A DNA stretch of 64,000 nucleotides from assembly GCF_020075705.1 (NCBI RefSeq), contig NZ_JAIQUM010000024.1, positions 1-64,000 of the forward strand, in the 5' to 3' direction. Both the position numbers and the translations under genes were made by a program. Position 1 is the stretch's first letter. Every line of letters starts with the position of its first letter. Below, piece after piece: positions 8,254 through 16,910 of the stretch. This stretch comes from Metabacillus rhizolycopersici. GTDB taxonomy: Bacteria; Bacillota; Bacilli; Bacillales; Bacillaceae. The notes below the pieces were generated by a model, which had not been told where the DNA came from, did no database searches, and saw only the letters and a list, made by a program, of their open reading frames with translations.

Positions 8254-9430
8254 TCAAGACTGGTCTTTCCAAACAAAATTATTGCATAATGATACGAAAG
8301 TGGACAAAGAAACAGGTGCTGTCAGTGTTCCAATTCACCATACATCAACTTTTCATCAATTTGATCTCGATGAGTTTGGGAAATATGATTATGCTCGTTC
8401 TGGCAACCCGACACGTGAAGCATTAGAGCAAGCGATTGCTGAATTAGAGGGTGGAGCAAGGGGGATGGCGTTTTCTTCAGGAATGGCGGCCATTTCAACC
8501 GCGTTTCTCCTTCTTTCTCAAGGTGATCATGTTCTCGTTACAGAGGATGTGTATGGCGGAACATTTCGAATGGTAACAGACGTACTTTCAAGATTTGGCA
8601 TTGAGCACACATTTGTTGACATGACAGATTTGCACAAAGTAGCATCTGAAATTCGTCCGAATACAAAAGTGATTTACATGGAAACACCATCAAATCCTCT
8701 TTTGAAAGTGACGGATATTCGAGGGATTGTGAATCTTGCTAAGGCGAACGGCTGTTTAACTTTTTTAGATAATACATTTTTAACACCTGAGCTTCAGCGA
8801 CCTTTAGAATTAGGTGTAGATGTAGTGCTTCATAGTGCGACGAAGTTTTTAGCGGGGCATAGTGATGTACTTGCAGGACTTGCTGTTGCAAAGGACGCTG
8901 AGCTAGGTGATCGATTATATAAACTTCAAAATGCATTTGGGGCTGTATTAGGGGCTCAAGATTGTTGGCTTGTGTTGCGAGGATTAAAAACGTTACATGT
9001 GCGTCTTAAACAATCTTCATCATCTGCACTGAAAATTGCCGAGTATTTAAGTAGACACCCTAAAGTAGAAACTGTCTATTATCCAGGATTGAGCTATCAC
9101 CCAGGGTATGAAACACAACAATATCAAGCAGATGGAGCAGGTGCTGTTTTATCATTTAAACTTGCAGATCGTGATGCTGTTAAAATACTTCTTCAAAACG
9201 TTAAGCTTCCGGTGTTTGCGGTTAGTCTAGGGGGAGTAGAATCAATCCTATCCTATCCTGCGAAAATGTCACATGCTGCAATGCCACAAGAGGAACGCGA
9301 AAAACGTGGAATCTCAGATGGCTTACTTAGATTTAGTGTAGGCTTGGAAAATGTTGATGATTTAATCAAAGATTTAGATGATGCATTGGAGAAACTTCCT
9401 ATAATTAAAAAGGAAGAAAGTGTTCGTTAA
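8246..9430 (+). CDS. metC: cystathionine beta-lyase MetC
   Basis: PLP enzyme of about 394 residues that splits cystathionine to homocysteine, pyruvate and ammonia. It shares the fold of MetI: PLP lysine in HSATKFLAGHSD, ETPSNPLLK, SSGMAAIST, and SLGGVESILSYPA. AAGGAG at 8230-8235 serves either the GTG at 8246 or a TTG three bases earlier; both overlap the end of metI. Position directly after metI matches B. subtilis. A strong terminator follows within 30 bases. Confidence 0.93.
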   Translation: MSNQDWSFQTKLLHNDTKVDKETGAVSVPIHHTSTFHQFDLDEFGKYDYARSGNPTREALEQAIAELEGGARGMAFSSGMAAISTAFLLLSQGDHVLVTEDVYGGTFRMVTDVLSRFGIEHTFVDMTDLHKVASEIRPNTKVIYMETPSNPLLKVTDIRGIVNLAKANGCLTFLDNTFLTPELQRPLELGVDVVLHSATKFLAGHSDVLAGLAVAKDAELGDRLYKLQNAFGAVLGAQDCWLVLRGLKTLHVRLKQSSSSALKIAEYLSRHPKVETVYYPGLSYHPGYETQQYQADGAGAVLSFKLADRDAVKILLQNVKLPVFAVSLGGVESILSYPAKMSHAAMPQEEREKRGISDGLLRFSVGLENVDDLIKDLDDALEKLPIIKKEESVR

Positions 9431-9432
9431 GA

Positions 9433-9458
9433 CTGACTCGGTTTGAGTCAGTTTTTTT
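9433..9458 (+). terminator. intrinsic terminator after metC
   Basis: CTGACTC and GAGTCAG stem with a GGTTT loop and seven T residues. Confidence 0.88.
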
Positions 9459-9551
9459 GTGGAGAATTCTCATTTAGTCCATTTTGAAGGGATATTCTTC
9501 AAGCTAAACTTAAATCTGTTTTAATAGACATTGTTTACTGAATAATCATAA

Positions 9552-9585
9552 TTGACAGTTTTATTGTTTTGTATGTTAATATAAG
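9552..9585 (+). promoter_or_regulatory. candidate promoter of the TRAP operon
   Basis: TTGACA at 9552 with AT-rich TTAATATAAG about 18 bases later; an exact -10 choice is unclear. Confidence 0.4.
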
Positions 9586-9624
9586 GTTGTATACTTTACA
9601 TAAAATAACAAAGGGGGAATTTTT

Positions 9625-10623
9625 ATGGGAAAAGTTCGTAGTAGCTTTCTAGTTGTTATAATGTTAGCACTTACGATGATCATTGCTGCTTGTGGGGGCG
9701 GTGGTAGTGAAGATGTCTCAGGTGATAATGGTGAAAATAACGGCGGTGACAAACAAAACTTAAGTCTCTTAACGGGGGGAACTGGCGGTACGTATTATCC
9801 ACTGGGGGGACAAATTGGGAAAATCATCACTGATAACACAGATGCGAATATTACACCACAAACATCTGGTGCTTCTGCTGAAAATATGGAAACATTAAGA
9901 GCTGGAGAGGCCGAGATTGCCTTCTCACAAACAGATATCGCAGCTTATGCAATAGAAGGAAAAGAAATGTTTGAAGGTAAGCCAATTGACAATATTCAAG
10001 CAATTGGTTCAATCTATCCAGAAACGGTACAACTTGTAACAACTAAGAAAAGTGGTATTAAATCTGTTGAGGATCTCAAAGGAAAATCCGTTTCAGTCGG
10101 TGCTCCTGGATCAGGAGTATATATTAATGCGATGCAGCTTTTAGAAATCCACGGATTAACAAGCGACGATATTAAAGCACAAAACCTTTCTTTCGATGAG
10201 TCTACAGACGGAATTCAATCAGGTAATATTGACGCAGCATTTGTTACTGCTGGTACACCAACAGGCGCTGTTGAAGCTTTATCAGCACAAAATGATGTTG
10301 TCATTATTCCATTTGCTGATGATAAAATTCAAAGCTTGATTGAAAAATATCCATATTATGCAAAAGATAAGATCCCAAGCGGAACATACGGTATTGAATC
10401 AGATGTGAACACAGTTGCTGTTAAAGCGATGTTAGTTGTTACGAAAGAACTTGATGAAAATTTAGTTTATGAAATGACAAAAGCCTTGTATGAAAACACT
10501 GATAAGATTACCCATGCAAAGGGTAAGTTCATTACCGCTGAAACAGCACTTGAAGGTTTAGGAAATATGGAGCTTCATCCTGGTGCAGCTAAATATTTTG
10601 AAGAAAAAGGCATTACAGAGTAA
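9625..10623 (+). CDS. TAXI-family TRAP transporter substrate-binding lipoprotein
   Basis: 332 residues. A signal peptide ends in the lipobox IIAAC (Cys about residue 23), followed by a Gly/Asn-rich linker. The LLTGGTGGTYYPLGG segment and the later PGSGVYINA stretch are characteristic of TAXI (TRAP-associated extracytoplasmic immunogenic) binding proteins, which capture organic acids or amino acids outside the membrane. Preceded by AAAGGGGG. It is first in an operon with a DUF1850 protein and a fused TRAP permease, the standard TAXI arrangement. The ligand cannot be told from sequence. Confidence 0.92.
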   Translation: MGKVRSSFLVVIMLALTMIIAACGGGGSEDVSGDNGENNGGDKQNLSLLTGGTGGTYYPLGGQIGKIITDNTDANITPQTSGASAENMETLRAGEAEIAFSQTDIAAYAIEGKEMFEGKPIDNIQAIGSIYPETVQLVTTKKSGIKSVEDLKGKSVSVGAPGSGVYINAMQLLEIHGLTSDDIKAQNLSFDESTDGIQSGNIDAAFVTAGTPTGAVEALSAQNDVVIIPFADDKIQSLIEKYPYYAKDKIPSGTYGIESDVNTVAVKAMLVVTKELDENLVYEMTKALYENTDKITHAKGKFITAETALEGLGNMELHPGAAKYFEEKGITE

Positions 10624-10696
10624 ACAATTATGAAAAGAGTCGGTAGATCGCTTTATGTGGTCTATCGATTTCATTTTATTGAAAGGTGGGGATTCA

Positions 10697-11215
10697 ATGA
10701 AGAAATGGAAGATTTCTTTTGCATTACTTTGTATCCCCCTGCTATTATTCTTCGTTTTTCTGTTTTTCTTTCCTTATAAACAAGTCATTGCTTTTACATA
10801 CGAGGACCAAGCTCAATTGCTTGCGTATTTATCATTGGAAAAGGACAAGACCTTCCAAATCCAGTATACACACTCAATCCATCTCTCAGATGTGATTGAA
10901 TCGTATCGTATATCCGACGAAGAAATCATTCAAACAGAGCTCGCATACGAAGACTTTGCTGTCGGAATGCCGTCTAATGCAGAAGGTGACGAAGTCTTTG
11001 AAGAAATTGCAGGTACATACTATATAAAAAATATGAATCGTTCATTCCCATTTTTTGATTTAAGAATTGGACAAGTAAGAGCAAACCATCGACTTATTTA
11101 TCAGAATAATACTTTTACGTTATCTCATTATTTGAAACCTGGAATATGGGTAAGAATCTCGCCGAAAAAAATTACGTTATGGCAACAATTGAAAGGAGTG
11201 AACATGAATGGCTGA
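10697..11215 (+). CDS. DUF1850 membrane-associated protein of the TAXI-TRAP operon
   Basis: 172 residues starting MKKWKISF after AAAGGTGGGG. One N-terminal membrane segment (about residues 5-27) is followed by an extracytoplasmic domain with the YTHSIHLSDVIE pattern of DUF1850. These proteins occur almost only between TAXI binding proteins and fused TRAP permeases; their role is not established. The gene overlaps the permease start by 8 bases. Confidence 0.85.
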   Translation: MKKWKISFALLCIPLLLFFVFLFFFPYKQVIAFTYEDQAQLLAYLSLEKDKTFQIQYTHSIHLSDVIESYRISDEEIIQTELAYEDFAVGMPSNAEGDEVFEEIAGTYYIKNMNRSFPFFDLRIGQVRANHRLIYQNNTFTLSHYLKPGIWVRISPKKITLWQQLKGVNMNG

Positions 11216-13184
11216 TAAAGAAGAAATTAAATACTTAACAGAAGAAGAGCAACAGGAGCTACTAGAAAAATACGATCCTGAAGCAGGGACAAGGAAACTT
11301 ACGGGAATTTTGGGCTATATCGTCTTTTTTGGTCTCCTTGCTTTTTCACTTTTTCAACTATACACAGCGATTTTTGGTGTTTTTACTGCACAAATTCAAC
11401 GTACTGTACACTTAGGCTTTGCGCTTTCTTTAATCTTTTTACTTTTTCCGGCAAATCGGAAGAAACGACAAAAGGGAAAGCTTCAGATTGCATGGTATGA
11501 TGGAATATTAGCACTTTTAAGTATTGGAGTAGGTGCTTATTGGCCATTGTTTTTTGAAGATCTCGTCATGAGTGTTGGGCGATTGACCACGTTGGATTTT
11601 ACAGTCGGTATTATTGCGATACTACTAGTTTTAGAGGCTACAAGACGAACTGTAGGTCTACCGATTATGATTATTGCGATTATATTTGTACTTTATGGGC
11701 TATTTGGACAATATATGCCAGGCTTCTTATCGCATCGAGGTTTAAGCTTAGATCGATTTGTGCAGACGATGTTTTTTACAACTGAGGGGATTTTAGGAAC
11801 ACCTTTAGCTGTTTCTTCCACTTTTATCTTCCTCTTCCTCTTATTTGGTTCTTTTTTAATTCGAACAGGGGTAGGTCAGTACTTTAATGATCTTTCGATT
11901 GCAATCGCAGGTAGAAGTATTGGGGGGCCAGCAAAGGTTGCGATTTTTTCAAGTGCACTTCAAGGGACAATAAGTGGAAGCTCTGTTGCCAATGTTGTCA
12001 CATCAGGAGCTTTTACAATCCCGATGATGAAGAAGCTCGGATATAAGAAAGAATTTGCTGGTGCAGTAGAGGCTTCGGCTTCAACTGGCGGACAATTAAT
12101 GCCACCCATTATGGGTGCTGCAGCATTCTTAATGGTTGAATTTATTGGAAACGGAATTACGTATTGGGATATTGCAAAAGCTGCAGCAATACCAGCTGTC
12201 CTATACTTTGCTGGTATTTGGATTATGACACACTTTGAAGCAAAGCGACTTGGGTTACGCGGTTTAACAAAGGAAGAAATGCCAAGTCGAAAAGAAGTGT
12301 TTAGAAAGATTTATTTATTAATTCCAATTGTTGCGATTATTTTGTTGCTCATGTCGAACATCACAGTAACGCATGCTGCCTTGTATTCGATTCTCATTTC
12401 AATCATTGTCGGCTTTATTAATCGAGATGTTCGTATGAAGTTTATGGATATTATTTATGCGTTAGTTGATGGAGCGCGTACTGCCTTAAGTGTTGCAGCA
12501 GCCACAGCAGCAGCTGGAATCATTGTTGGTATTGTAACGAAAACAGGATTAGGTCTAAAGTTAGCAAATGGACTAATTGAATTGTCAGGTGGTTATTTAA
12601 TTCCTACACTTATGTTAACGATGGTTGCGTCACTTATTCTAGGAATGGGCTCACCGACAACTGCAAACTATGTTATTACGTCAACGATCGCAGCACCTGC
12701 TATTATTTTACTAGGAGTACCAGATTTATCAGCTCATCTCTTCGTTTTCTATTTCGGAATCGTTGCAGATATTACACCTCCAGTAGCATTAGCTGCATTT
12801 GCTGCAGCAGGAGTATCGGGAGGAGAACCGTTACGGACAGGAATTGAGTCAACAAAGCTAGCAATCGCAGCGTTTATCATTCCATACATTTTTGTTCTCT
12901 CACCATCGCTTCTTATGATAGACACAACATGGCTCGAAGTCGTTTGGGTTGTATTGACAGCAATGCTTGGTATGATCGCAATTGGAGCCGGAGTTATTGG
13001 TTACTGGATGAGAGGGATGTACTGGTTTGAAAGAATCATTGCAGTGGTTGTTGGTTTCCTCTTAATCTATCCAGAACGGATTTCAGACATCACAGGGTTA
13101 ATAGCGTTTGCCGTGTTACTTACTTTACAATATGTCTGGAAACGAGACAAAGATAACAAGCCGAAAATATCAGCACAAGCATAA
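11208..13184 (+). CDS. TRAP transporter fused permease (DctQM type)
   Basis: 658-residue polytopic membrane protein with about 17 hydrophobic segments: an N-terminal DctQ-like part followed by a DctM-like part. The motif GTISGSSVANVVTSG and later GMGSPTTANYVI are signatures of the 4TM-12TM TRAP permeases. It uses the sodium or proton gradient to import the ligand delivered by the TAXI protein. The start overlaps the upstream DUF1850 gene, and a terminator follows directly. Confidence 0.92.
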   Translation: MADKEEIKYLTEEEQQELLEKYDPEAGTRKLTGILGYIVFFGLLAFSLFQLYTAIFGVFTAQIQRTVHLGFALSLIFLLFPANRKKRQKGKLQIAWYDGILALLSIGVGAYWPLFFEDLVMSVGRLTTLDFTVGIIAILLVLEATRRTVGLPIMIIAIIFVLYGLFGQYMPGFLSHRGLSLDRFVQTMFFTTEGILGTPLAVSSTFIFLFLLFGSFLIRTGVGQYFNDLSIAIAGRSIGGPAKVAIFSSALQGTISGSSVANVVTSGAFTIPMMKKLGYKKEFAGAVEASASTGGQLMPPIMGAAAFLMVEFIGNGITYWDIAKAAAIPAVLYFAGIWIMTHFEAKRLGLRGLTKEEMPSRKEVFRKIYLLIPIVAIILLLMSNITVTHAALYSILISIIVGFINRDVRMKFMDIIYALVDGARTALSVAAATAAAGIIVGIVTKTGLGLKLANGLIELSGGYLIPTLMLTMVASLILGMGSPTTANYVITSTIAAPAIILLGVPDLSAHLFVFYFGIVADITPPVALAAFAAAGVSGGEPLRTGIESTKLAIAAFIIPYIFVLSPSLLMIDTTWLEVVWVVLTAMLGMIAIGAGVIGYWMRGMYWFERIIAVVVGFLLIYPERISDITGLIAFAVLLTLQYVWKRDKDNKPKISAQA

Positions 13185-13189
13185 TCTGA

Positions 13190-13230
13190 AAAACCTGATC
13201 CTCGAACATGAGGTGTCAGGTTTTTTATTT
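13190..13230 (+). terminator. intrinsic terminator after the TRAP operon
   Basis: AACCTGA and TCAGGTT with inner CCTC/GAGG pairing, ending in a T run. Confidence 0.85.
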
Positions 13231-13346
13231 TCTGGGAAATAAGTCGAAATGTGTAAAACATAAATAAGCTGAAAAATCGGATTTTTTTCTGAAATAGGTT
13301 GACCAATAGGAATAATTTTATTACAATGTAAACAATAACTTAATAT

Positions 13347-13418
13347 GACTTGTTAGCTCAGTGGGAGAGCACTTCCTTGACAGGGAAGGGGTCGTGGGTT
13401 CGAATCCCTCACAGGTCA
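13347..13418 (+). tRNA. tRNA-Val(GAC)
   Basis: A 72-base cloverleaf: acceptor GACTTGT pairs with ACAGGTC, the D arm is TTAGCTCAGTGGGAGAGC, the anticodon arm CTTCC-TTGACAG-GGAAG carries anticodon GAC, and the T arm is GTGGGTTCGAATCCCTC. No CCA is encoded. Its 3' part is the integration site of the element that follows, and the crossover leaves the tRNA intact. Confidence 0.93.
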
Positions 13419-13420
13419 TC
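13374..13420 (+). other. attL-type core: tRNA-Val 3' end
   Basis: These 47 bases recur at 32773-32819 with a single difference (T at 13392 is G at 32791), and in degraded form at 38830-38874. The integrase gene lies 130 bases away with its C-terminus facing the tRNA, the usual layout for tRNA-targeting elements. Confidence 0.85.
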
Positions 13421-13548
13421 GAAACAAAATAGTGTATGAATCTTGTTGTATCAAGGTTTGTGGGGCAGAGAGACCATTTGTAGAGAGTAGCTACAGATGG
13501 TCTTTTTTTGTGAAATTAAGTGTTCTGGTCACAGACTGGTCACACAGC

Positions 13549-14670
13549 CTATTTTCTACCTGCATAGATGAATTGGTCGAATATCGTTGCTGCTTCTTTT
13601 TGCATTGTTGGTAATGAATGACTATAACGATCTAGCGTAATCTTCGTACTAGCATGTCCTAGACGTTCAGAGATTACTTTCACGTTCACACCTAATTGGA
13701 GCATGAGTGAAGCATGTGTATGCCGTAAATCATGAAATCGAATCTTAGGGACATTTGCTTTTTTAATAAAATTGTTAAAGCTACGTCGAAGGTTACTAGG
13801 ATTAATAGGAGTACCCTCTAATGAAGCGTTCACTAGATTCATGTTCTGATAACCGTTGCCAAGCTTTAAACGTTGCTCAGCTTGTACTGCCTTATGCTTC
13901 TTTAGTAAACGAATAACCGTATCAGAAAGCTCGATTACACGGCGGCTAGAGGTAGTCTTTGTGGATTCTTGAATCTTCTTCGAGCCATTAATAATTGTAT
14001 GACGTATCTTAATGACTTTCTTCTCAAAATCAATATCATCCCATAATAAGCCTATTAGTTCCCCTTGACGCATACCAGTATTTAGAGCTAATACATAAAT
14101 TAACTCATAGGGAGTTTCCTCAGCTGTTTTAAGAAACATTTGGACTTGCTCCTGTGTCCAGATGTTCATTTCTTGAGGCTTATGTTTAGGTGTAGAAATA
14201 GCTAAAACAATATTATGTGGCACAACTTGTAGCTTAACTGCTTGATTAAAAATGTTTACTAATACCTTATGAACATTCTGAATTGTAGCCGCACTACGTT
14301 TTTCTTCATGAAGTGTAGTGTACAGCAGAGAAATATGCAGAGGCTTAAGGTTTGCAATTAGCATATGCCCTAGAAAAGGTCGAATATGATTTTCAATAGT
14401 ATAGTAGTATTTTTGTTGTGTGTTTATGTTCACTGTACGCTTTTTATTTTCAATATAAATATCTAGAAATTCATTCAGTGTCATCTTAGAAGGCTCTATA
14501 TATGTGCCTTCGTTTACTTGATTAAGTGCTTTTGTCAGAGCAGCTTGTGCTTCCTTCTTCGTTTTAAAGCCACGTTTCTTCTTTTGTTTACGCTTTCCTG
14601 AAATTGGATCTTGATAGCCAAATACATAGTACCAGTTATTGTTTTCTTTCTTAATAGAACCTTGTGCCAT
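13549..14670 (-). CDS. int: tyrosine-type site-specific integrase
   Basis: 373 residues. The N-terminal arm-binding domain (WYYVFGYQDPISGKRKQKKK) is followed by a SAM-like core-binding domain (about residues 60-150) and a catalytic domain with LNTGMRQGELIGLLWDD (Arg), HDLRHTHASLMLQLG (His-x-x-Arg), the GHAS segment and the nucleophile in LDRYSH. It belongs to the phage/ICE integrase class that recombines into tRNA genes. The ATG follows AGGAGG. It sits 3' of tRNA-Val(GAC), with the excisionase-like gene just upstream, and is expected to drive insertion and excision of the 19.4-kb element. Confidence 0.95.
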   Translation of the reverse strand: MAQGSIKKENNNWYYVFGYQDPISGKRKQKKKRGFKTKKEAQAALTKALNQVNEGTYIEPSKMTLNEFLDIYIENKKRTVNINTQQKYYYTIENHIRPFLGHMLIANLKPLHISLLYTTLHEEKRSAATIQNVHKVLVNIFNQAVKLQVVPHNIVLAISTPKHKPQEMNIWTQEQVQMFLKTAEETPYELIYVLALNTGMRQGELIGLLWDDIDFEKKVIKIRHTIINGSKKIQESTKTTSSRRVIELSDTVIRLLKKHKAVQAEQRLKLGNGYQNMNLVNASLEGTPINPSNLRRSFNNFIKKANVPKIRFHDLRHTHASLMLQLGVNVKVISERLGHASTKITLDRYSHSLPTMQKEAATIFDQFIYAGRK

Positions 14671-14692
14671 TGGGAGTCCTCCTGATCAAATA

Positions 14693-14872
14693 TTATCCGT
14701 TTAACCATCTAAGAAATGATTGTTTTGATATTTTGATTCGACGACCGACCCTTACACTGTGAAAAACATTTGAGTGTACTAACTCATATGCTTGCATTCT
14801 TCCTATTTGTAAAATAGCCTGTACATCTTTCACATCCAATAGTTCTGGATATTGAAGTTCTAAATGTGTCAT
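14693..14872 (-). CDS. excisionase-like small HTH protein (59 aa)
   Basis: This 59-codon ORF ends 22 bases before the integrase start and reads in the same direction. The product has the MerR/Xis-type pattern LLDVKDVQAILQIGRMQAYELV, then VRVGRRIKISKQSFLRWLN, typical of helix-turn-helix excisionases with a C-terminal wing. Size and position both fit a recombination directionality factor. The start is an ATG behind GGTAGGAATTAGAG, a modest site. Confidence 0.8.
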   Translation of the reverse strand: MTHLELQYPELLDVKDVQAILQIGRMQAYELVHSNVFHSVRVGRRIKISKQSFLRWLNG

Positions 14873-15734
14873 CTCTAATTCCTACCTTTATTATAAATGT
14901 TTTTTGACAATGTTGTATCCTTTAGTGTCTTATAATGTAAGTGTACGAGGATTAAAGATTTTATACAAAGTCGCTCAGAACCGATCTCACATGAAATACA
15001 GCAAATTTGAGGTTCGAAATGTTATTACATTAAGGGAGGACATCTACTAATCTTAGAAATGCTCTACTTTCCTGCGAAATGCCCATATAAAGTGGAATTT
15101 TTTATAAAAATTTTCTGGAGGTAGCACCTTGTATGGTAAAGGAGATTAGTGAAGTTCGATGCCCCACCCCTTAGGTGTGGATAAACCGTTCTACACTTTG
15201 CCCAAAAATAAAAGAACAGACTATTTAAATGAACAGTCTGTGCTATATAAACATGGGGTAACCATGTAAGATTATTAGATTGGCATAAAAAAATTGCTAG
15301 CGTAGGTAAGTTATCAAATTACTTACCATTAAAAGATAAAGAGCCACCATGAATAACGATGACTCTTTATTATTTATTAAAGTAAAAACTATTTCTTACA
15401 ATTTAAGAAAATAAGATTTACTTTTTATTTTTTACGAAAATATCTTTTATTTCTTATTTTTTTATGAAAATAGTAAATATCTTTTATATTTAGTGAAAAT
15501 ATTATTTAAAACAAAAAGGAGATAATAAAGAATATCTCCTTTTTGTTTTAAAAATGGATTAACAGTGCCATCTTTTTGATTTAATATCGCTTTAATAGAC
15601 TTATTTGTACTAGATAAATAGTTTTAAGGTACAATATAAAAATTTGACCATAAACAAAGTATTGAAAATTCAGCTACATTATTAATGAAATTGAAAAGCA
15701 GACAGGGAAACGTCATTGCAGATGAAGTATATAG
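14873..15734. other. non-coding region inside the island
   Basis: No convincing gene. GTTCGATGCCCCACCCCTTA at 15154 resembles the right end of IS200/IS605 elements but no tnpA or tnpB remains. A/T-rich degenerate repeats (TTTTATTTCTTA-type) fill 15400-15500. A symmetric hairpin of AAACAAAAAGGAGATA and TATCTCCTTTTTGTTT occupies about 15509-15551 and could terminate transcription on either strand. Confidence 0.5.
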
Positions 15735-16352
15735 CTCCTAGTCTGGGGGAGTCTTAACGATGGTAAAGCTGCGATAGCTCTTTTAAAAGTTATTCAAGAA
15801 CGATTGCCATCTCTAGTTATTGAATTTGGAACATTAGACGCTGGGTATGATTATGTTCCAATTTACGAACAAATCTATCGGATGAAAGCTCAATCTGTCA
15901 TTGCTTATAACAAAAAGAATGAACCTGACCCTATTGGTTTTGATAAATATTTCGCTCCGACATGTGTACGTGAACATTCATATCTATATGATAGTTTTGA
16001 TGAAAAGTATGAAACATTAAAGTACTCACGACCTAAAGAATGTCGTGATTGCCCTTTAGCCAAGGATTCCCTTTGCCAAAAGGTATATAAAGTAAAAATC
16101 ACAACTAACTTACGACGTTATACTGCACCAGCTCGTGGTTCAAAGAAATGGAAAGACATTTATAAGCAAAGGACCGCAGTCGAACGAGTTAATGCCTATT
16201 TGAAGGAGTATTTCCAATTGAACCAGGTCCGTTATCGAACAGGAAAATGCGCAAAGGTCCACTTTGATTTGGTTCATCTTGTTTATAATGCATCAAAGTT
16301 AGCGTGTGATCGACTATTAGTACAAGCCAAATCACTACATCACGCAGCATAA
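15735..16352 (+). pseudogene. transposase remnant, IS1182-like C-terminal half
   Basis: The reading frame is open from 15735 (in-frame stop just before) to 16352 and carries only the C-terminal part of a DDE transposase: LVIEFGTLDAGYDY, the cysteine cluster ECRDCPLAKDSLC, RRYTAPARGSKKW, the RTAVERVNAY motif with the catalytic Glu, and KVHFDLVHLVYNASKL. The N-terminal half is missing or unreadable. A second remnant of a related transposase lies at 42406-43087. I infer the IS1182 family from the Cys cluster and the C-terminal motif; not tested by search. Confidence 0.75.
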
Positions 16353-16910
16353 TTTAAAAACAGAACAAAATCAATATTCGGTAAGTCTAACAATTTTTTA
16401 AAAACTACATTATGAAATTGATTCAATTAAACTTAAAATATAATACACCCAAAAATTTAAAAGAATAAATTCCAAAAATTTTAATATAAGTTAAGTGTAA
16501 ATTTTGATAAATTAAGTACACAACTATAAAATCGTTATTAAAAGCTCGGATGAAAACATTACATTCCTATACCAATCGATTATTCACATATTGTAACTCG
16601 TAAAGATAAATATATTTCTTATTTTTAAGGTAGTATATTATCTATCATCAGGAGCGACTACTTACAGTCGTTCTTTTTAAGTATTTTTTAAATATTTACA
16701 TTCTTGCATCTGATTTAGATAATGAATACTCTAATCTATGGAATCTAAATCATATGGTAAGATTGTAAAGTCTGTGATAAATTGGAAAAATTAAAACCTG
16801 ACTAATAAAATAGTGTTTTCAAATAAAATAAGTTAGTAATAAATATGGATAGAAAGTTTTTATTTTTCACTTCAATAAATTGTAAGTGTTTTCATCACCT
16901 GGGAGGCTAT
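16353..16910. other. A/T-rich intergenic region before the sensor kinase
   Basis: No gene seen. A hairpin of GAGCGACT and AGTCGTTC followed by TTTTT (about 16650-16680) looks like an intrinsic terminator. The promoter of the kinase gene could not be fixed. Confidence 0.4.

Noticed and set aside
15154..15190. IS200/IS605 right end with guide RNA (TnpB system)
   Set aside because: The CCCCACCCCTTAGGTGTGG motif resembles such ends, but no tnpB or tnpA or matching left end is present, so it cannot be called an element.
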